From Treponema sp. UBA6852 (GTDB lineage Bacteria; Spirochaetota; Spirochaetia; Treponematales; Treponemataceae): 64,000 bases of DNA. Position 1 is the stretch's first letter; each line of letters opens with the position of its first letter. Shown here in pieces: positions 8,658-17,744 of the stretch. Where the stretch lies: contig DKDI01000006.1 of assembly GCA_002449305.1 (NCBI GenBank), positions 62,001 through 126,000 of the forward strand, read 5' to 3'. The notes beneath the pieces are model-generated. The model made no database searches and had not been told where the DNA came from. It saw only the letters and a list, made by a program, of their open reading frames with translations. A program made the position numbers and the translations under genes.

Positions 8658-9638
8658 ATGTCTTTTTTTACAAACAAAGTTCCTCCAACATACAAAGGCG
8701 AAATTCGACTAGATAAATATATCGCATCTCTTCCAAACGGAATGAACAGAAGCAAACTGAAAAGCGGAATTGTCTGCATTCAAGTGAATGGAAAAAAACA
8801 GAAAATTTCGTGCCAAGTAAAGGCAAATGATATAATCGATATTCAGTGGGAAGAAAATGTTCCAGACAATATTGAGCCGGAAAATATTCCGCTTGATATT
8901 ATCTATGAAGATGAAAATGTCTGCGTTGTAAATAAAAAACAGGGAATGGTAACACATCCTGCCGCAGGCAACTGGAAAGGAACTTTGGTAAACGCGCTTT
9001 TATATCACTGGGAAAGAGAATCAATCCCTGAACTTAAGGAAGGGCAGGTTTCAAAAATTCTTTCGAATCGCAGACCTGGAATTGTCCACAGGCTGGACAA
9101 AGAAACTTCCGGCATAATTATAACTGCAAAAAATCACGACACGGAAGAATTTCTTTCATCCCAGTTCAGAAACCACAGTTCAATTGTAAAAGAATACATT
9201 GCAATCTGCATAGGACGGCCTCAGCATCAGCATGGAATTATTCAGACAAATATAATCCGCGACCCAAAAGAAAGAAAAAGATTCAAGGCAGTAGTTGGCA
9301 CGGAAGAAGGAAAACCAGCCGAAAGCTACTACGAGTGCATAAGCTGCTATGGAGAATATTCATTGATGAAAGTCCGGATAAATACCGGAAGAACTCACCA
9401 AATAAGGGTACACATGAAATACCTAAACTGTCCTATTCTTGGAGATGGTATCTATGCTCATCAGGACAAAAAGTTCCCAAAGGCAAAACTTATGCTGAAT
9501 GCAAGGCTTTTAAAAATAAAAATTCCAGGAAAAGAAGAGCTTTCAACTTTTAAATCTCCAACTCCGGAACGTTTTATAGAAGTTATGAAAGTTTTAAAGC
9601 GCGACTACACAAAAGTGATTCTTCCAAAGGACAAGTAA
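8658..9638 (+). CDS. rluD: RluD-type 23S rRNA pseudouridine synthase
   Basis: Residues 15-60 form an S4 RNA-binding domain (RLDKYIASL, then VNGKKQK). The RluA-type catalytic domain has HRLDKETSG with nucleophile D147, and GRTHQIRVH near residue 245. At 326 aa with an S4 domain it matches the RluD/RluC class that modifies helix 69 or neighbouring sites of 23S rRNA; the exact uridines cannot be read from sequence. It directly follows the small exported-protein gene, with CGGAGC as ribosome site. Confidence 0.88.
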   Translation: MSFFTNKVPPTYKGEIRLDKYIASLPNGMNRSKLKSGIVCIQVNGKKQKISCQVKANDIIDIQWEENVPDNIEPENIPLDIIYEDENVCVVNKKQGMVTHPAAGNWKGTLVNALLYHWERESIPELKEGQVSKILSNRRPGIVHRLDKETSGIIITAKNHDTEEFLSSQFRNHSSIVKEYIAICIGRPQHQHGIIQTNIIRDPKERKRFKAVVGTEEGKPAESYYECISCYGEYSLMKVRINTGRTHQIRVHMKYLNCPILGDGIYAHQDKKFPKAKLMLNARLLKIKIPGKEELSTFKSPTPERFIEVMKVLKRDYTKVILPKDK

Positions 9639-9644
9639 CAGACA

Positions 9645-10373
9645 ATGGATGCAGAAAAACAGATACAGATTGTCATTGAACCGTCAAAAGAAAATCCGTT
9701 CGTTGTTATAAAAAAGCCACGTGGACTTCCAAGCGCTCCGCTTTTTGAAGGGGACAAATGCGCATTTTCTCAAGCTGCAAAACTGTACCCATATATTTTG
9801 GAAGTTTCCGGGAAAAAGGAAATAGAGCACGGACTTGTGCATAGAATTGACACAGAAACAGAAGGCTTGCTTTTAATTGCCGCAACACAAGAATGCTATA
9901 ACGTATTTATAAATTTTCAACGTGAAGGCAAGTTTTTAAAAGGATATTCTGCAAAATGCCAGAAAATTGAAAAACAGATTGAAGGATTTCCTCCAGCTGA
10001 ATTTCTGATAGAAAACAAATCAGATAGTGTAAAAAAATATACAGTCTCTTCAAGGTTCAGGCCTTTTTCTTTAAAATCAAAGCAAGTCCGCCCTGTAACA
10101 AACGGCTCTGGAAAAGCGGCGCAGAAAAAATGCAGCGAAAAAATTTACACAACGGAAATAATTTTGGACACAGAAAAACTTTTTGCAAAATGTTCTATAA
10201 AAGAGGGCTACCGTCACCAAGTAAGATGCCATTTAGCTTGGCTTGGTCTTCCAGTCCGCGGAGACAAGCTTTACAATCCGCTTTGCAGCCAAAATGAAGA
10301 AATGCAGTTCTTTGCGGACTACTTAAAATTTCCTCATCCTTTAACCGGCAAAATTATTGAATGCTCCTACTAA
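9645..10373 (+). CDS. RluA-family pseudouridine synthase without S4 domain
   Basis: A 242-residue RluA-type catalytic domain. HRIDTETEG contains nucleophile D69 and YRHQVRCH is the arginine/histidine motif. It lacks the S4 domain of its upstream neighbour, from which it is separated by 6 nt, and a basic middle region (residues 140-165) has no counterpart there. The target RNA is not predictable. It ends before the efflux promoter. Confidence 0.85.
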   Translation: MDAEKQIQIVIEPSKENPFVVIKKPRGLPSAPLFEGDKCAFSQAAKLYPYILEVSGKKEIEHGLVHRIDTETEGLLLIAATQECYNVFINFQREGKFLKGYSAKCQKIEKQIEGFPPAEFLIENKSDSVKKYTVSSRFRPFSLKSKQVRPVTNGSGKAAQKKCSEKIYTTEIILDTEKLFAKCSIKEGYRHQVRCHLAWLGLPVRGDKLYNPLCSQNEEMQFFADYLKFPHPLTGKIIECSY

Positions 10374-10407
10374 TTAGCCCAAATACTAATTACGTTTCTG
10401 TTTCTTA

Positions 10408-10459
10408 TTGACTTTTGTTAAAATGTTGTTTATATTTTGGTTACCGATTATTCGGTAAC
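10408..10459 (+). promoter_or_regulatory. Efflux operon promoter with overlapping TetR-type operator
   Basis: TTGACT (10408-10413), a 17-nt spacer and TATATT (10431-10436) form a near-consensus sigma-70 promoter. Directly downstream, GTTACCGA (10440-10447) and TCGGTAAC (10452-10459) are perfect inverted repeats separated by TTAT, covering the expected transcription start. A bound repressor there would block initiation. The tandem TetR protein encoded 13 nt further on is the likely ligand. Confidence 0.85.
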
Positions 10460-10472
10460 ACTATGGGCAATT

Positions 10473-11765
10473 ATGGAAAAGAAGCAGAATTCAACAAGGG
10501 ACAAAATCATCCAGTCAGCATTCTCTTTTTACGATATGCTTTTTTTTGAAAGAATTTCACTTTCAAAAATTGCTGCAAAAGCCGGCATTACAAAACCTGC
10601 TATTTACAAACATTTTAAAAGCCGCGAAGACTTGGAAAACGCAATGAAGTCTTTGATTCTTAGCGATATTGCCGATACAATCAAAAGCTGCGGAAAATAT
10701 AAAAACGAAGAAACAATCCTTGAAAAAGTCATAGTTCTTCTTTGCAAGAAAAAATCGTATTTTTACTTTATACTTTCCAATTCACTTGAATTCAGCATTG
10801 ACAACTTTTTAATGGAGATAGAGAAGCACGATATTGCTGACTTAAATTTAGAAACCATTTTTGACAGTTGCGGAAACGTTGCAGACATTGAAGTTTACAA
10901 AAAAATTCTTTTTGTTTCCGCCACAATGATTTTTTTCCAAGGCGCAAGAGACTTTATTCTGCTAAACAAAAAGCTACCTGATTCTGATGAAAATATTCAG
11001 GAATATGCGGAAAAACTTTCCAAGTTCATTATATCCGGCGGACTTGGACATGACATAAAAGACACTGACGCTCTCAGGCTTTCCCAGCTTGACCTTCTTT
11101 GCAGCAAGGAAATTCAGTCTTTAAAAGAGCCTTGCAAGTTTTTTATAGCCATCGGAAATGTTGTGCGCCGTGTGGGATTTTCAAAAACCACAATTGAAGA
11201 GCTTGCAAAAGAGCTTGGACTTGCAAAAAGCAGCCTGTACACAAATTTCAGCTCAAAAAAAGAAATGTTCGAAGCTCTCATAAAAGAAGAATGCCTGAAT
11301 TTATTTCACGTTATCAAGAAGAATCTTCTTTATGCAAAAAACAGCGCGGAATGTGTCTACATTTTTATGGAAACAGAAATTGAATTTTTCCTAAAGAGAA
11401 AAGGCTTGCTTTATGTTTGCCGCTGGCTCACGTTCCAAAATTCAAAGGATGATTTTAAAATCAAGGCAATGCACGAAAAAAGAGAAAAGACAATTGGCAA
11501 AGACGAGCAGCTTGACTTTACGTCTTTTATTCTCAACGCCGACATTATAACCCAGATTCCAGATTTTGGAACTCCAAAGATGGATGTGCAGATTATGTTC
11601 TCATGGATTTTCCATATGCCGATTTTTTTCTTGCTGCACAATGATCTTCATGATTTTCCAGAGGAATCAGTTCACGCTGCAATGAAGGACTTTTTTTATT
11701 GCATGGAAAAAGGAATTAATTTTATTGATAATAATGAAAATAATATTTCAGGAGGAAAGAAATGA
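10473..11765 (+). CDS. Tandem TetR-family regulator of the efflux operon
   Basis: The protein carries two complete TetR-type helix-turn-helix units in one chain. The first is ISLSKIAAKAGITKPAIYKHF (close to the N terminus) and the second TTIEELAKELGLAKSSLYTNF (about residues 210-235). Each is followed by a helical ligand domain, so at 430 aa it is about twice the usual 190-210. The frame extends to a TTG at 10437, but this lies within the operator; the ATG at 10473 is preferred. Its last codons overlap tolC (ATGA), and the operator upstream suggests autorepression. A single polypeptide with two HTHs could occupy a palindrome alone; that is inference. Confidence 0.85.
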   Translation: MEKKQNSTRDKIIQSAFSFYDMLFFERISLSKIAAKAGITKPAIYKHFKSREDLENAMKSLILSDIADTIKSCGKYKNEETILEKVIVLLCKKKSYFYFILSNSLEFSIDNFLMEIEKHDIADLNLETIFDSCGNVADIEVYKKILFVSATMIFFQGARDFILLNKKLPDSDENIQEYAEKLSKFIISGGLGHDIKDTDALRLSQLDLLCSKEIQSLKEPCKFFIAIGNVVRRVGFSKTTIEELAKELGLAKSSLYTNFSSKKEMFEALIKEECLNLFHVIKKNLLYAKNSAECVYIFMETEIEFFLKRKGLLYVCRWLTFQNSKDDFKIKAMHEKREKTIGKDEQLDFTSFILNADIITQIPDFGTPKMDVQIMFSWIFHMPIFFLLHNDLHDFPEESVHAAMKDFFYCMEKGINFIDNNENNISGGKK

Positions 11766-13177
11766 TTTTCAGCAAAAAGACATTTTTTAAGATTTCAGTC
11801 TTGCTTGCTATGTCTGGAGCTTTTGTCTTTGCTCAGGAAGCTTTGGTGCAGAACACTGAATCTGACAAAAAAACTGTAAACCTGACAATTTACGAAGCCG
11901 TGGACTATGCGCTTGAACACAGCCATTCACTCAAGACTGCCGACATTGACCTTGAAATCAAGGAGCGCGCCGGAAAAAACGCATGGAATGTTTTGCTTCC
12001 TACAGTTCAGGCTACAGGAACTCTTAACAGAACAACAGACATTTCTTCAAATTTGTCAGGAACAAACACAATGATGAAACTTCACGGACTTCCTGAAATT
12101 GAAGAGACTGAAAGCATGAAATGGACAGGAATCGCAAGTCTTTCTGTTGACTGGAATTTCAGCCTTGCAATGATTCAGCAGATAAGAGCTGCAAAAGCGG
12201 GCTACGAAGCCGGAAAAATCAGCTATGAGCAAAGTCTTGTTGAAACAGAAGTAAATGTAAAAAAACTTTTCTACAGACTTCTCTTGCAGCAGGAAAATTT
12301 AAACTTGCAGAAAACAACTCTTGAAAATTCAAGAAGACGCATGGTTCAGGCAGAAGCGAACTTTAAAAATGGAATGGTTCCAGAACTTTCAATGCTCCAG
12401 GCGCAGGTTACATACCAGAACAAAAGCCCGGAAGTAGCCCAGATGGAGCGTAAATTCCGCCAGCAGCTTGATACTTTTGCATTCCTTTTGGGACTTCCAG
12501 TTGGAACAGACATTGTTTTGCAAGGAAGCATTGAGCCTTTTTATGTTGACTTGCACTACGACACTCTTATTGAACGCTACGGAAACAACAGCCTAGACCT
12601 TCAGTCAATTGACAAGAACATTGAGCAGCGTCAGCGCAACCTTGACGCTTTAAATCTTAGCACTTACACACCGTTTTTCAATCTCAGCTACGGATTCAAG
12701 CCTATGCTCACTGATTTTCTTGACGCAGACAAAGGCGGATTCCCTACAGGCGGAGATTGGACAGATTCAGGCTCTATAAGCTTTACAATCGGATGGAACC
12801 TTACAAACATTCTTCCGTTCTCGTCAAACAGGCAGCAGGCAAAAGACTTGCAAGCAAATCTTGACAAGCTCAAGGTAAGCAGAGAAATGCTTCTTGAAAA
12901 ACAGAAAATGACTGTCCGCAAATCCGTAGACACATTGATTCAGGCACGCGAGCAGATTCAGTCCATGAACAGAAGCATAACACTTGCACAGCGTTCTTAC
13001 GACATGACAGTACGCGCTTACCGCAACGGAACAAGAGAACTTCTTGATGTGCGCGATGCAGAAGACCAGCTTAACACTGCAAAGTTCGGACTTGCAAAGC
13101 AAAAGTTCAACTATATTTCAGCATTGCTTGACTTGGAAACAACTCTTAATACAAAACTCACTGGAGGAGAAAAATAA
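11762..13177 (+). CDS. TolC-family outer-membrane efflux protein
   Basis: A 471-residue OEP/TolC-fold protein with a signal peptide ending AFVFA. Two homologous halves each have long coiled helices (ENSRRRMVQAEANFKNG; then ARE..IQSMNRSITLAQRSYDMTVRAYRNG). These would build the periplasmic tunnel and outer-membrane barrel of a tripartite pump. AGGAGGAAAG precedes the ATG, which overlaps the regulator gene's stop. It is followed 1 nt later by the adaptor gene. Confidence 0.92.
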   Translation: MIFSKKTFFKISVLLAMSGAFVFAQEALVQNTESDKKTVNLTIYEAVDYALEHSHSLKTADIDLEIKERAGKNAWNVLLPTVQATGTLNRTTDISSNLSGTNTMMKLHGLPEIEETESMKWTGIASLSVDWNFSLAMIQQIRAAKAGYEAGKISYEQSLVETEVNVKKLFYRLLLQQENLNLQKTTLENSRRRMVQAEANFKNGMVPELSMLQAQVTYQNKSPEVAQMERKFRQQLDTFAFLLGLPVGTDIVLQGSIEPFYVDLHYDTLIERYGNNSLDLQSIDKNIEQRQRNLDALNLSTYTPFFNLSYGFKPMLTDFLDADKGGFPTGGDWTDSGSISFTIGWNLTNILPFSSNRQQAKDLQANLDKLKVSREMLLEKQKMTVRKSVDTLIQAREQIQSMNRSITLAQRSYDMTVRAYRNGTRELLDVRDAEDQLNTAKFGLAKQKFNYISALLDLETTLNTKLTGGEK

Positions 13178-13178
13178 A

Positions 13179-14132
13179 ATGAAAAAAACAAGTGCAAAAC
13201 TACCTTTTATCTTGATGGCAGCGGCAATCTTGTCATCCGCATTGGTTTCCTGCAAGGAAAAATCAGAAAAAACAGCAAAGGAAGAAGAAGCTGAAACAAT
13301 TTATGCTGTAAACGCAGACATTGTTCAGGCCGGAAACCTTGACGACTACTTGGAATTCGGCGGAGACGTTTCTTCTGTTTCCGCAGTTGACGTTTACCCA
13401 GACGCAGCAGGAAAAATCTCACGCATAAGAGTTGCTGTAGGCGACCTTGTAAAAAAAGACCAGATTATAGCCTACGTTGATCCAAGCCGTCCTGGAATGA
13501 ACTACAGCGAAAACCCTGTAAAATCTCCTATTTCAGGAAGAGTAACTTCATTTCCGCCAACAATTGGCACAATGGTTTCACAAAGCTATTCAATTGCAAA
13601 AATCAGCGACACAGACGAGCTTCAGATAAAGGTAAATGTAGCAGAACGCTTCATCAGCAGAATCCGCGAAAACCAGACTGCTGTTGTAAGTTTTGACGCA
13701 TATCCTGGAGTTGAATTTAAGGCACGCGTTTTTGAAGTTTCTCCAGTTTTGGACACAACAAGCCGTACAATGCTTGCAAAGCTTAAAGTAGAGCCAGCCG
13801 ACTCAAGAATAAAGGCAGGAATGTACGCCCGTGTAAAGCTCATCACCGACACAATCGAAGGAGCCGTTGTTGTTCCAAATGACGCCATTGTTTACCGCGA
13901 CGGTAAGCCTTATGTATTTACAGCAAAATCAGAAAATGCGGAATCCAGCGTAAACATGGTTTCTGTAAAAGAAGGTCTTTCCGTAGACAATAAGACAGAA
14001 ATTCAGGAAGGTCTTAAAGAAGGAGACGTTATAATTGTAAAGGGACAGTCTCTTTTGAGCGACGGTTCCAAAGTAAAGATTCTTTCAATTTCTGGAAAAG
14101 CAGTTGAAAGCAAAACCGAAAACAAGGACTAA
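13179..14132 (+). CDS. RND efflux periplasmic adaptor (membrane fusion lipoprotein)
   Basis: The N terminus has a lipobox (ALVSC) after a hydrophobic stretch, so the mature protein is probably a lipid-anchored adaptor. SPISGRVTSFPPTIGTMV is the second half of the lipoyl domain; the helical hairpin is short, and beta-barrel and membrane-proximal domains follow (VVVPNDAIVYRDG). The real start is the ATG at 13179 with GGAGGAG upstream; the open frame extends back inside tolC. At 317 aa it is a compact member of the HlyD/AcrA group. Confidence 0.92.
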   Translation: MKKTSAKLPFILMAAAILSSALVSCKEKSEKTAKEEEAETIYAVNADIVQAGNLDDYLEFGGDVSSVSAVDVYPDAAGKISRIRVAVGDLVKKDQIIAYVDPSRPGMNYSENPVKSPISGRVTSFPPTIGTMVSQSYSIAKISDTDELQIKVNVAERFISRIRENQTAVVSFDAYPGVEFKARVFEVSPVLDTTSRTMLAKLKVEPADSRIKAGMYARVKLITDTIEGAVVVPNDAIVYRDGKPYVFTAKSENAESSVNMVSVKEGLSVDNKTEIQEGLKEGDVIIVKGQSLLSDGSKVKILSISGKAVESKTENKD

Positions 14133-14135
14133 AAT

Positions 14136-17100
14136 ATGACATTTTCAGAAAAATGTGTAAATAAACCAGTAACAACACTGCTGATCTTTTTTATAATGGT
14201 CGCGCTGGGTATTTTCTGTATATTCGATATGCCGGTAGATATGTATCCAGACATGGACTTGCCGTATATGCTCGTTTATACAGCTTACGATGATGCAGGC
14301 CCGGAAGAAGTAGAACAGAGCCTTACAAGAACAATGGAAAGCTCACTTTCTGGACTTAGCGGACTTAAGAAAATGCAGTCTCAGTCGCAGTCTGGAGCAA
14401 GCATTATATTTCTTGAGTTTGACTACGGAACAAACCTCGACACAGCGGCTATAGAAATCCGCGACAAGATTGATATTGTTCGAAGCTATTTGCCAGAAGA
14501 TGCAGATTCTCCAATTACACTTAAGCTTGACCCTTCCATGATGCCTATTATGAACATTGTAGTTCAGGGCGACTTGACCCCGGAAGAGCTTAGAACAATC
14601 GCCGAGGACACAATCCAGCCGCGTCTTGAGCAGCTTGATGGAGTTGCTTCTGCAAACGTTATCGGCGGACGCGAGGAATCTATAAACGTAGACATTCCTA
14701 GAGACCGACTTGAAGCCTACGGACTTTCAATTTCTACAATCGCACAGATGATTGGAGCGCAGAACGTTCAAAGCTCAGGCGGAACAATCACTTCAGGCGA
14801 TAAAAACTATACTATTAAAACAAGCGGAAAATACAAAAGCTTGGAAGATCTCAAGAACACGGTAATCACTTACAAAGCGGACTCTTTAGACAGCTCAAGG
14901 CTTGTTACAGTAAAGCTCCGCGACATTGCCGATGTCTATGACGGCTACAAAGATGAAAGCACTCTTGCGTATTTGGACGGAAAGCCTTGCGTAATGCTTA
15001 TGATTCAAAAGCAGAGTGGAAAAAATTCCGTTACAGCCGCAAAAAATGTAAGAAAGGCTATTGTAAAGCTCAAGGCGGATCTTCCTGCTGGAGTTGAGCT
15101 TGTAGAAACTTCAAACACAGTAGATATTATTGAACAGACAATCAATGAAGTTGTTTCTTCTGTTGTTCAGGGCGCGCTTCTTGCAGTTGCAGTTTTGTTT
15201 ATATTCCTGCGCTCTCTAAAAAGTACATTTATCATCGGACTTTCAATTCCGATTTCAGTATTTGTAACACTCATGCTTATGTACTTTAAAGGCATGACAA
15301 TAAACATGATTTCCATGGCAGGACTTCTCCTTGGAATCGGTATGCTTGTAGACAACTCAATCGTTGTTCTTGAAAATATCTACGCTTACCGCCAGAGAGA
15401 CGCCAAGCCAAAAGTAGCGGCAATTCTCGGAAGCCAGGAAATGGTAACTTCCATAACCGCTTCAACTTTGACATCTGTTTGTGTTTTCCTTCCGATGATT
15501 CTCTTTAGAAAAAAGCTTGGAGTCATGGGGCAGATGTTTGACAGCCTTGCCTACACAATTATTTTCTCATTGATGTGCTCTCTTATTGTTGCGATTGCCC
15601 TTGTTCCAGTTCTTTGTTCAAGCTATCTTAAAATCGACAAGATTGTTGACGAAAAGAAAAGCGGAATCGGGTACGGAATAAACCAGGCATTCAACAAATT
15701 CTTCTTGAATCTCGACAACGGATATGCAAAAGGTGTCCGCTTTGTTCTTCACCACAGAAAGACATTTATCATAGTTCTTGTATGCTGCTTTGTCCTTTCT
15801 ATAGTGAGCGTAAAATTCGTAGGCTTTATCTTTATGCCGGAATCCGCCTCAAACACAGTCGGAATTGAAGTTGAGCTTCCAATGGGAACAACACTTGAAG
15901 TTACAGAAGACACCTTGAGAACACTTGAGGAAATCGGAAAGAAAGAGCTTGTAGGCGTAAAATACACATCTGTAACAGTCGGCGGAACAAGCGTAATTTC
16001 CGCAAGCTCCGAAACAAACACAGGCGCAATAACTTGGACTTTGTACGAAGCCAAAGAACGCGAAAAAGGCTGGGACAACGAAAAATCTGCAAAAGACAAG
16101 CTTAGAAAGTACTTCAACACGATTCCGGGCGCAACACTTTCATTTTCAACAAATTCGAACAGCGCGTCTTCTGGAGAAATGAGCATCGATATCCGCAGCA
16201 ACGACCTTGATCTTGTCCGCAACACAGCAGCTCAGGTTGAAAAAATTCTTAAAGAGCAGGCGACTGAACTTGTAACAGAAGTTTCAAGCGATGTTGAAGA
16301 TGGACTTCCTCAGGCAGAAATTGTAGTTGACCGCGACAGAATGTACGAGCTTGGCTTGAACATTTACAATGTAGGCTCTGAAATCAATGCCGCAATCAAT
16401 GGAAAAACTGCCAGCCGCTACACAAAGCTTGGAGACGATATTGACGTTATTGTCCGCCTTGCAGAAAAAGACAAGAAAAAACTTGCAGACCTTGACCAGG
16501 TTTCTGTAGTGAATTCAATGGGACAGAGAATTCCTCTTTCAAGCTTTGCACGTTACGAGGAAAATCTTTCGCCTGTTACGATTCTTCGTGAAGATCAGTC
16601 AAGAATTGTCCATGTTACAGCAAAGCCAGTTTCCGGTGTTTCCCTCGATGTTGTTCAGACAGGACTTTTAAAGATTATAAACGACAACATTCCAAAAGAC
16701 GACGCTGTAACAATCTCCATAAGCGGAGACTACGAAGACATGATGGAAGCTGTTGTTAACTTCGGCGCAATTATAATTCTTGCCGCGGCATTGGTTTTCA
16801 TTGTTATGGCAAGCCAGTTTGAGTCTCTTATTGACCCGTTCATTGTTATTCTTACAATTCCGTTCTCGTTCATCGGAGTTATGATGACTTACGCAATGGT
16901 CAATCAGCGTCTTAGCGTTGTTACAATCATGGGTATGCTCGTTCTAGTCGGAACAATCGTTAACAACGGTATTGTTCTTGTTGACTACACAAACCTTTTG
17001 AGAAAGCGTGGCTATGAGCTTGAGGAAGCTTGTGTTGAAGCTGCAAGAAACAGACTTCGTCCAATCTTGATGAGTACACTTACAACAGTTATTTCCCTTG

Positions 17101-17324
17101 CTCCAATGGCATTCTTCCCGGGCGAAGGCTCAACTTCAATGCAGCCTATTTCACTTACAACATTCGGAGGAATGACATTCGGTTCAGTAATGACACTGTT
17201 CCTTATGCCGTCTATTTACTACATCATAAACTCAAGAAGAATGAAGAAAGCCGCAAAAAAGGCTGCCAAAAAAGAAGCTCTTCAGAAAAAGAAGCTTGAA
17301 GCCCTTGAAGCAAACAACGCTTAG
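14136..17324 (+). CDS. RND multidrug/metabolite efflux permease (AcrB-like)
   Basis: The 1062-residue length, twelve transmembrane helices in two halves and two large periplasmic loops are typical of the HAE RND family. The N terminus PVTTLLIFFIMVALG is TM1; GMLVDNSIVVLENI in TM4 carries the proton-relay aspartate region, and GTIVNNGIVLVDYTN is its second-half counterpart. It would exchange protons for drugs or amphiphiles with the adaptor and TolC partners just upstream. The C terminus is a Lys/Ala-rich tail. Substrate is unknown. Confidence 0.95.
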   Translation: MTFSEKCVNKPVTTLLIFFIMVALGIFCIFDMPVDMYPDMDLPYMLVYTAYDDAGPEEVEQSLTRTMESSLSGLSGLKKMQSQSQSGASIIFLEFDYGTNLDTAAIEIRDKIDIVRSYLPEDADSPITLKLDPSMMPIMNIVVQGDLTPEELRTIAEDTIQPRLEQLDGVASANVIGGREESINVDIPRDRLEAYGLSISTIAQMIGAQNVQSSGGTITSGDKNYTIKTSGKYKSLEDLKNTVITYKADSLDSSRLVTVKLRDIADVYDGYKDESTLAYLDGKPCVMLMIQKQSGKNSVTAAKNVRKAIVKLKADLPAGVELVETSNTVDIIEQTINEVVSSVVQGALLAVAVLFIFLRSLKSTFIIGLSIPISVFVTLMLMYFKGMTINMISMAGLLLGIGMLVDNSIVVLENIYAYRQRDAKPKVAAILGSQEMVTSITASTLTSVCVFLPMILFRKKLGVMGQMFDSLAYTIIFSLMCSLIVAIALVPVLCSSYLKIDKIVDEKKSGIGYGINQAFNKFFLNLDNGYAKGVRFVLHHRKTFIIVLVCCFVLSIVSVKFVGFIFMPESASNTVGIEVELPMGTTLEVTEDTLRTLEEIGKKELVGVKYTSVTVGGTSVISASSETNTGAITWTLYEAKEREKGWDNEKSAKDKLRKYFNTIPGATLSFSTNSNSASSGEMSIDIRSNDLDLVRNTAAQVEKILKEQATELVTEVSSDVEDGLPQAEIVVDRDRMYELGLNIYNVGSEINAAINGKTASRYTKLGDDIDVIVRLAEKDKKKLADLDQVSVVNSMGQRIPLSSFARYEENLSPVTILREDQSRIVHVTAKPVSGVSLDVVQTGLLKIINDNIPKDDAVTISISGDYEDMMEAVVNFGAIIILAAALVFIVMASQFESLIDPFIVILTIPFSFIGVMMTYAMVNQRLSVVTIMGMLVLVGTIVNNGIVLVDYTNLLRKRGYELEEACVEAARNRLRPILMSTLTTVISLAPMAFFPGEGSTSMQPISLTTFGGMTFGSVMTLFLMPSIYYIINSRRMKKAAKKAAKKEALQKKKLEALEANNA

Positions 17325-17344
17325 CTTTTGATTGGAGGAAAATT

Positions 17345-17662
17345 ATGGCTGATGAATACGAAAAAAATATACAGCGCGTGCGTGTAGAAATAATCTGTTC
17401 CCAGGCATTGGAAGAAGACTTTGCCGAGGAATTTGAAAAAAACAAAGTAGGCAAGCACTACACAAAAATTTCCCCTGTAATGGGAGCAGGCTACAGCAAT
17501 CCGCATTTAGGAGACGCAGTCTGGCCGCAGCTCAACACAATGTACATAATCTACTGCAGCGAAGAAGAAGCTGAAAAAATCAAGCAGATTGTGGTTAAGC
17601 TTAGAAAACTCTTTATTACAGAAGGAATCGGTTGCTTTATAGGAAGCGGAACTGAAATCTAA
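17345..17662 (+). CDS. PG0541-family transporter-associated protein
   Basis: This 105-residue soluble protein resembles the PG0541 family, small PII-like proteins found next to RND pumps in anaerobes. Family identification rests on its position and on segments such as VMGAGYSNPHLGDAVWPQLN and GIGCFIGSGTEI. GGAGG lies 6 nt before the ATG and a terminator follows, making it the last gene of the efflux operon. A regulatory role on the pump is inferred, not shown. Confidence 0.7.
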   Translation: MADEYEKNIQRVRVEIICSQALEEDFAEEFEKNKVGKHYTKISPVMGAGYSNPHLGDAVWPQLNTMYIIYCSEEEAEKIKQIVVKLRKLFITEGIGCFIGSGTEI

Positions 17663-17667
17663 AAATT

Positions 17668-17704
17668 AAATCCTGCTGGTTTTTACTGGCAGGATTTTTT
17701 TTCG
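17668..17704 (+). terminator. Rho-independent terminator of the efflux operon
   Basis: AATCCTGC and GCAGGATT arms form a hairpin with a T-rich loop, followed by eight T residues. It lies directly after the PG0541 gene. Confidence 0.9.
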
Positions 17705-17744
17705 ACAAAAAATTGAAGTAGAATTACAAAATCTTGGAGGAAAA

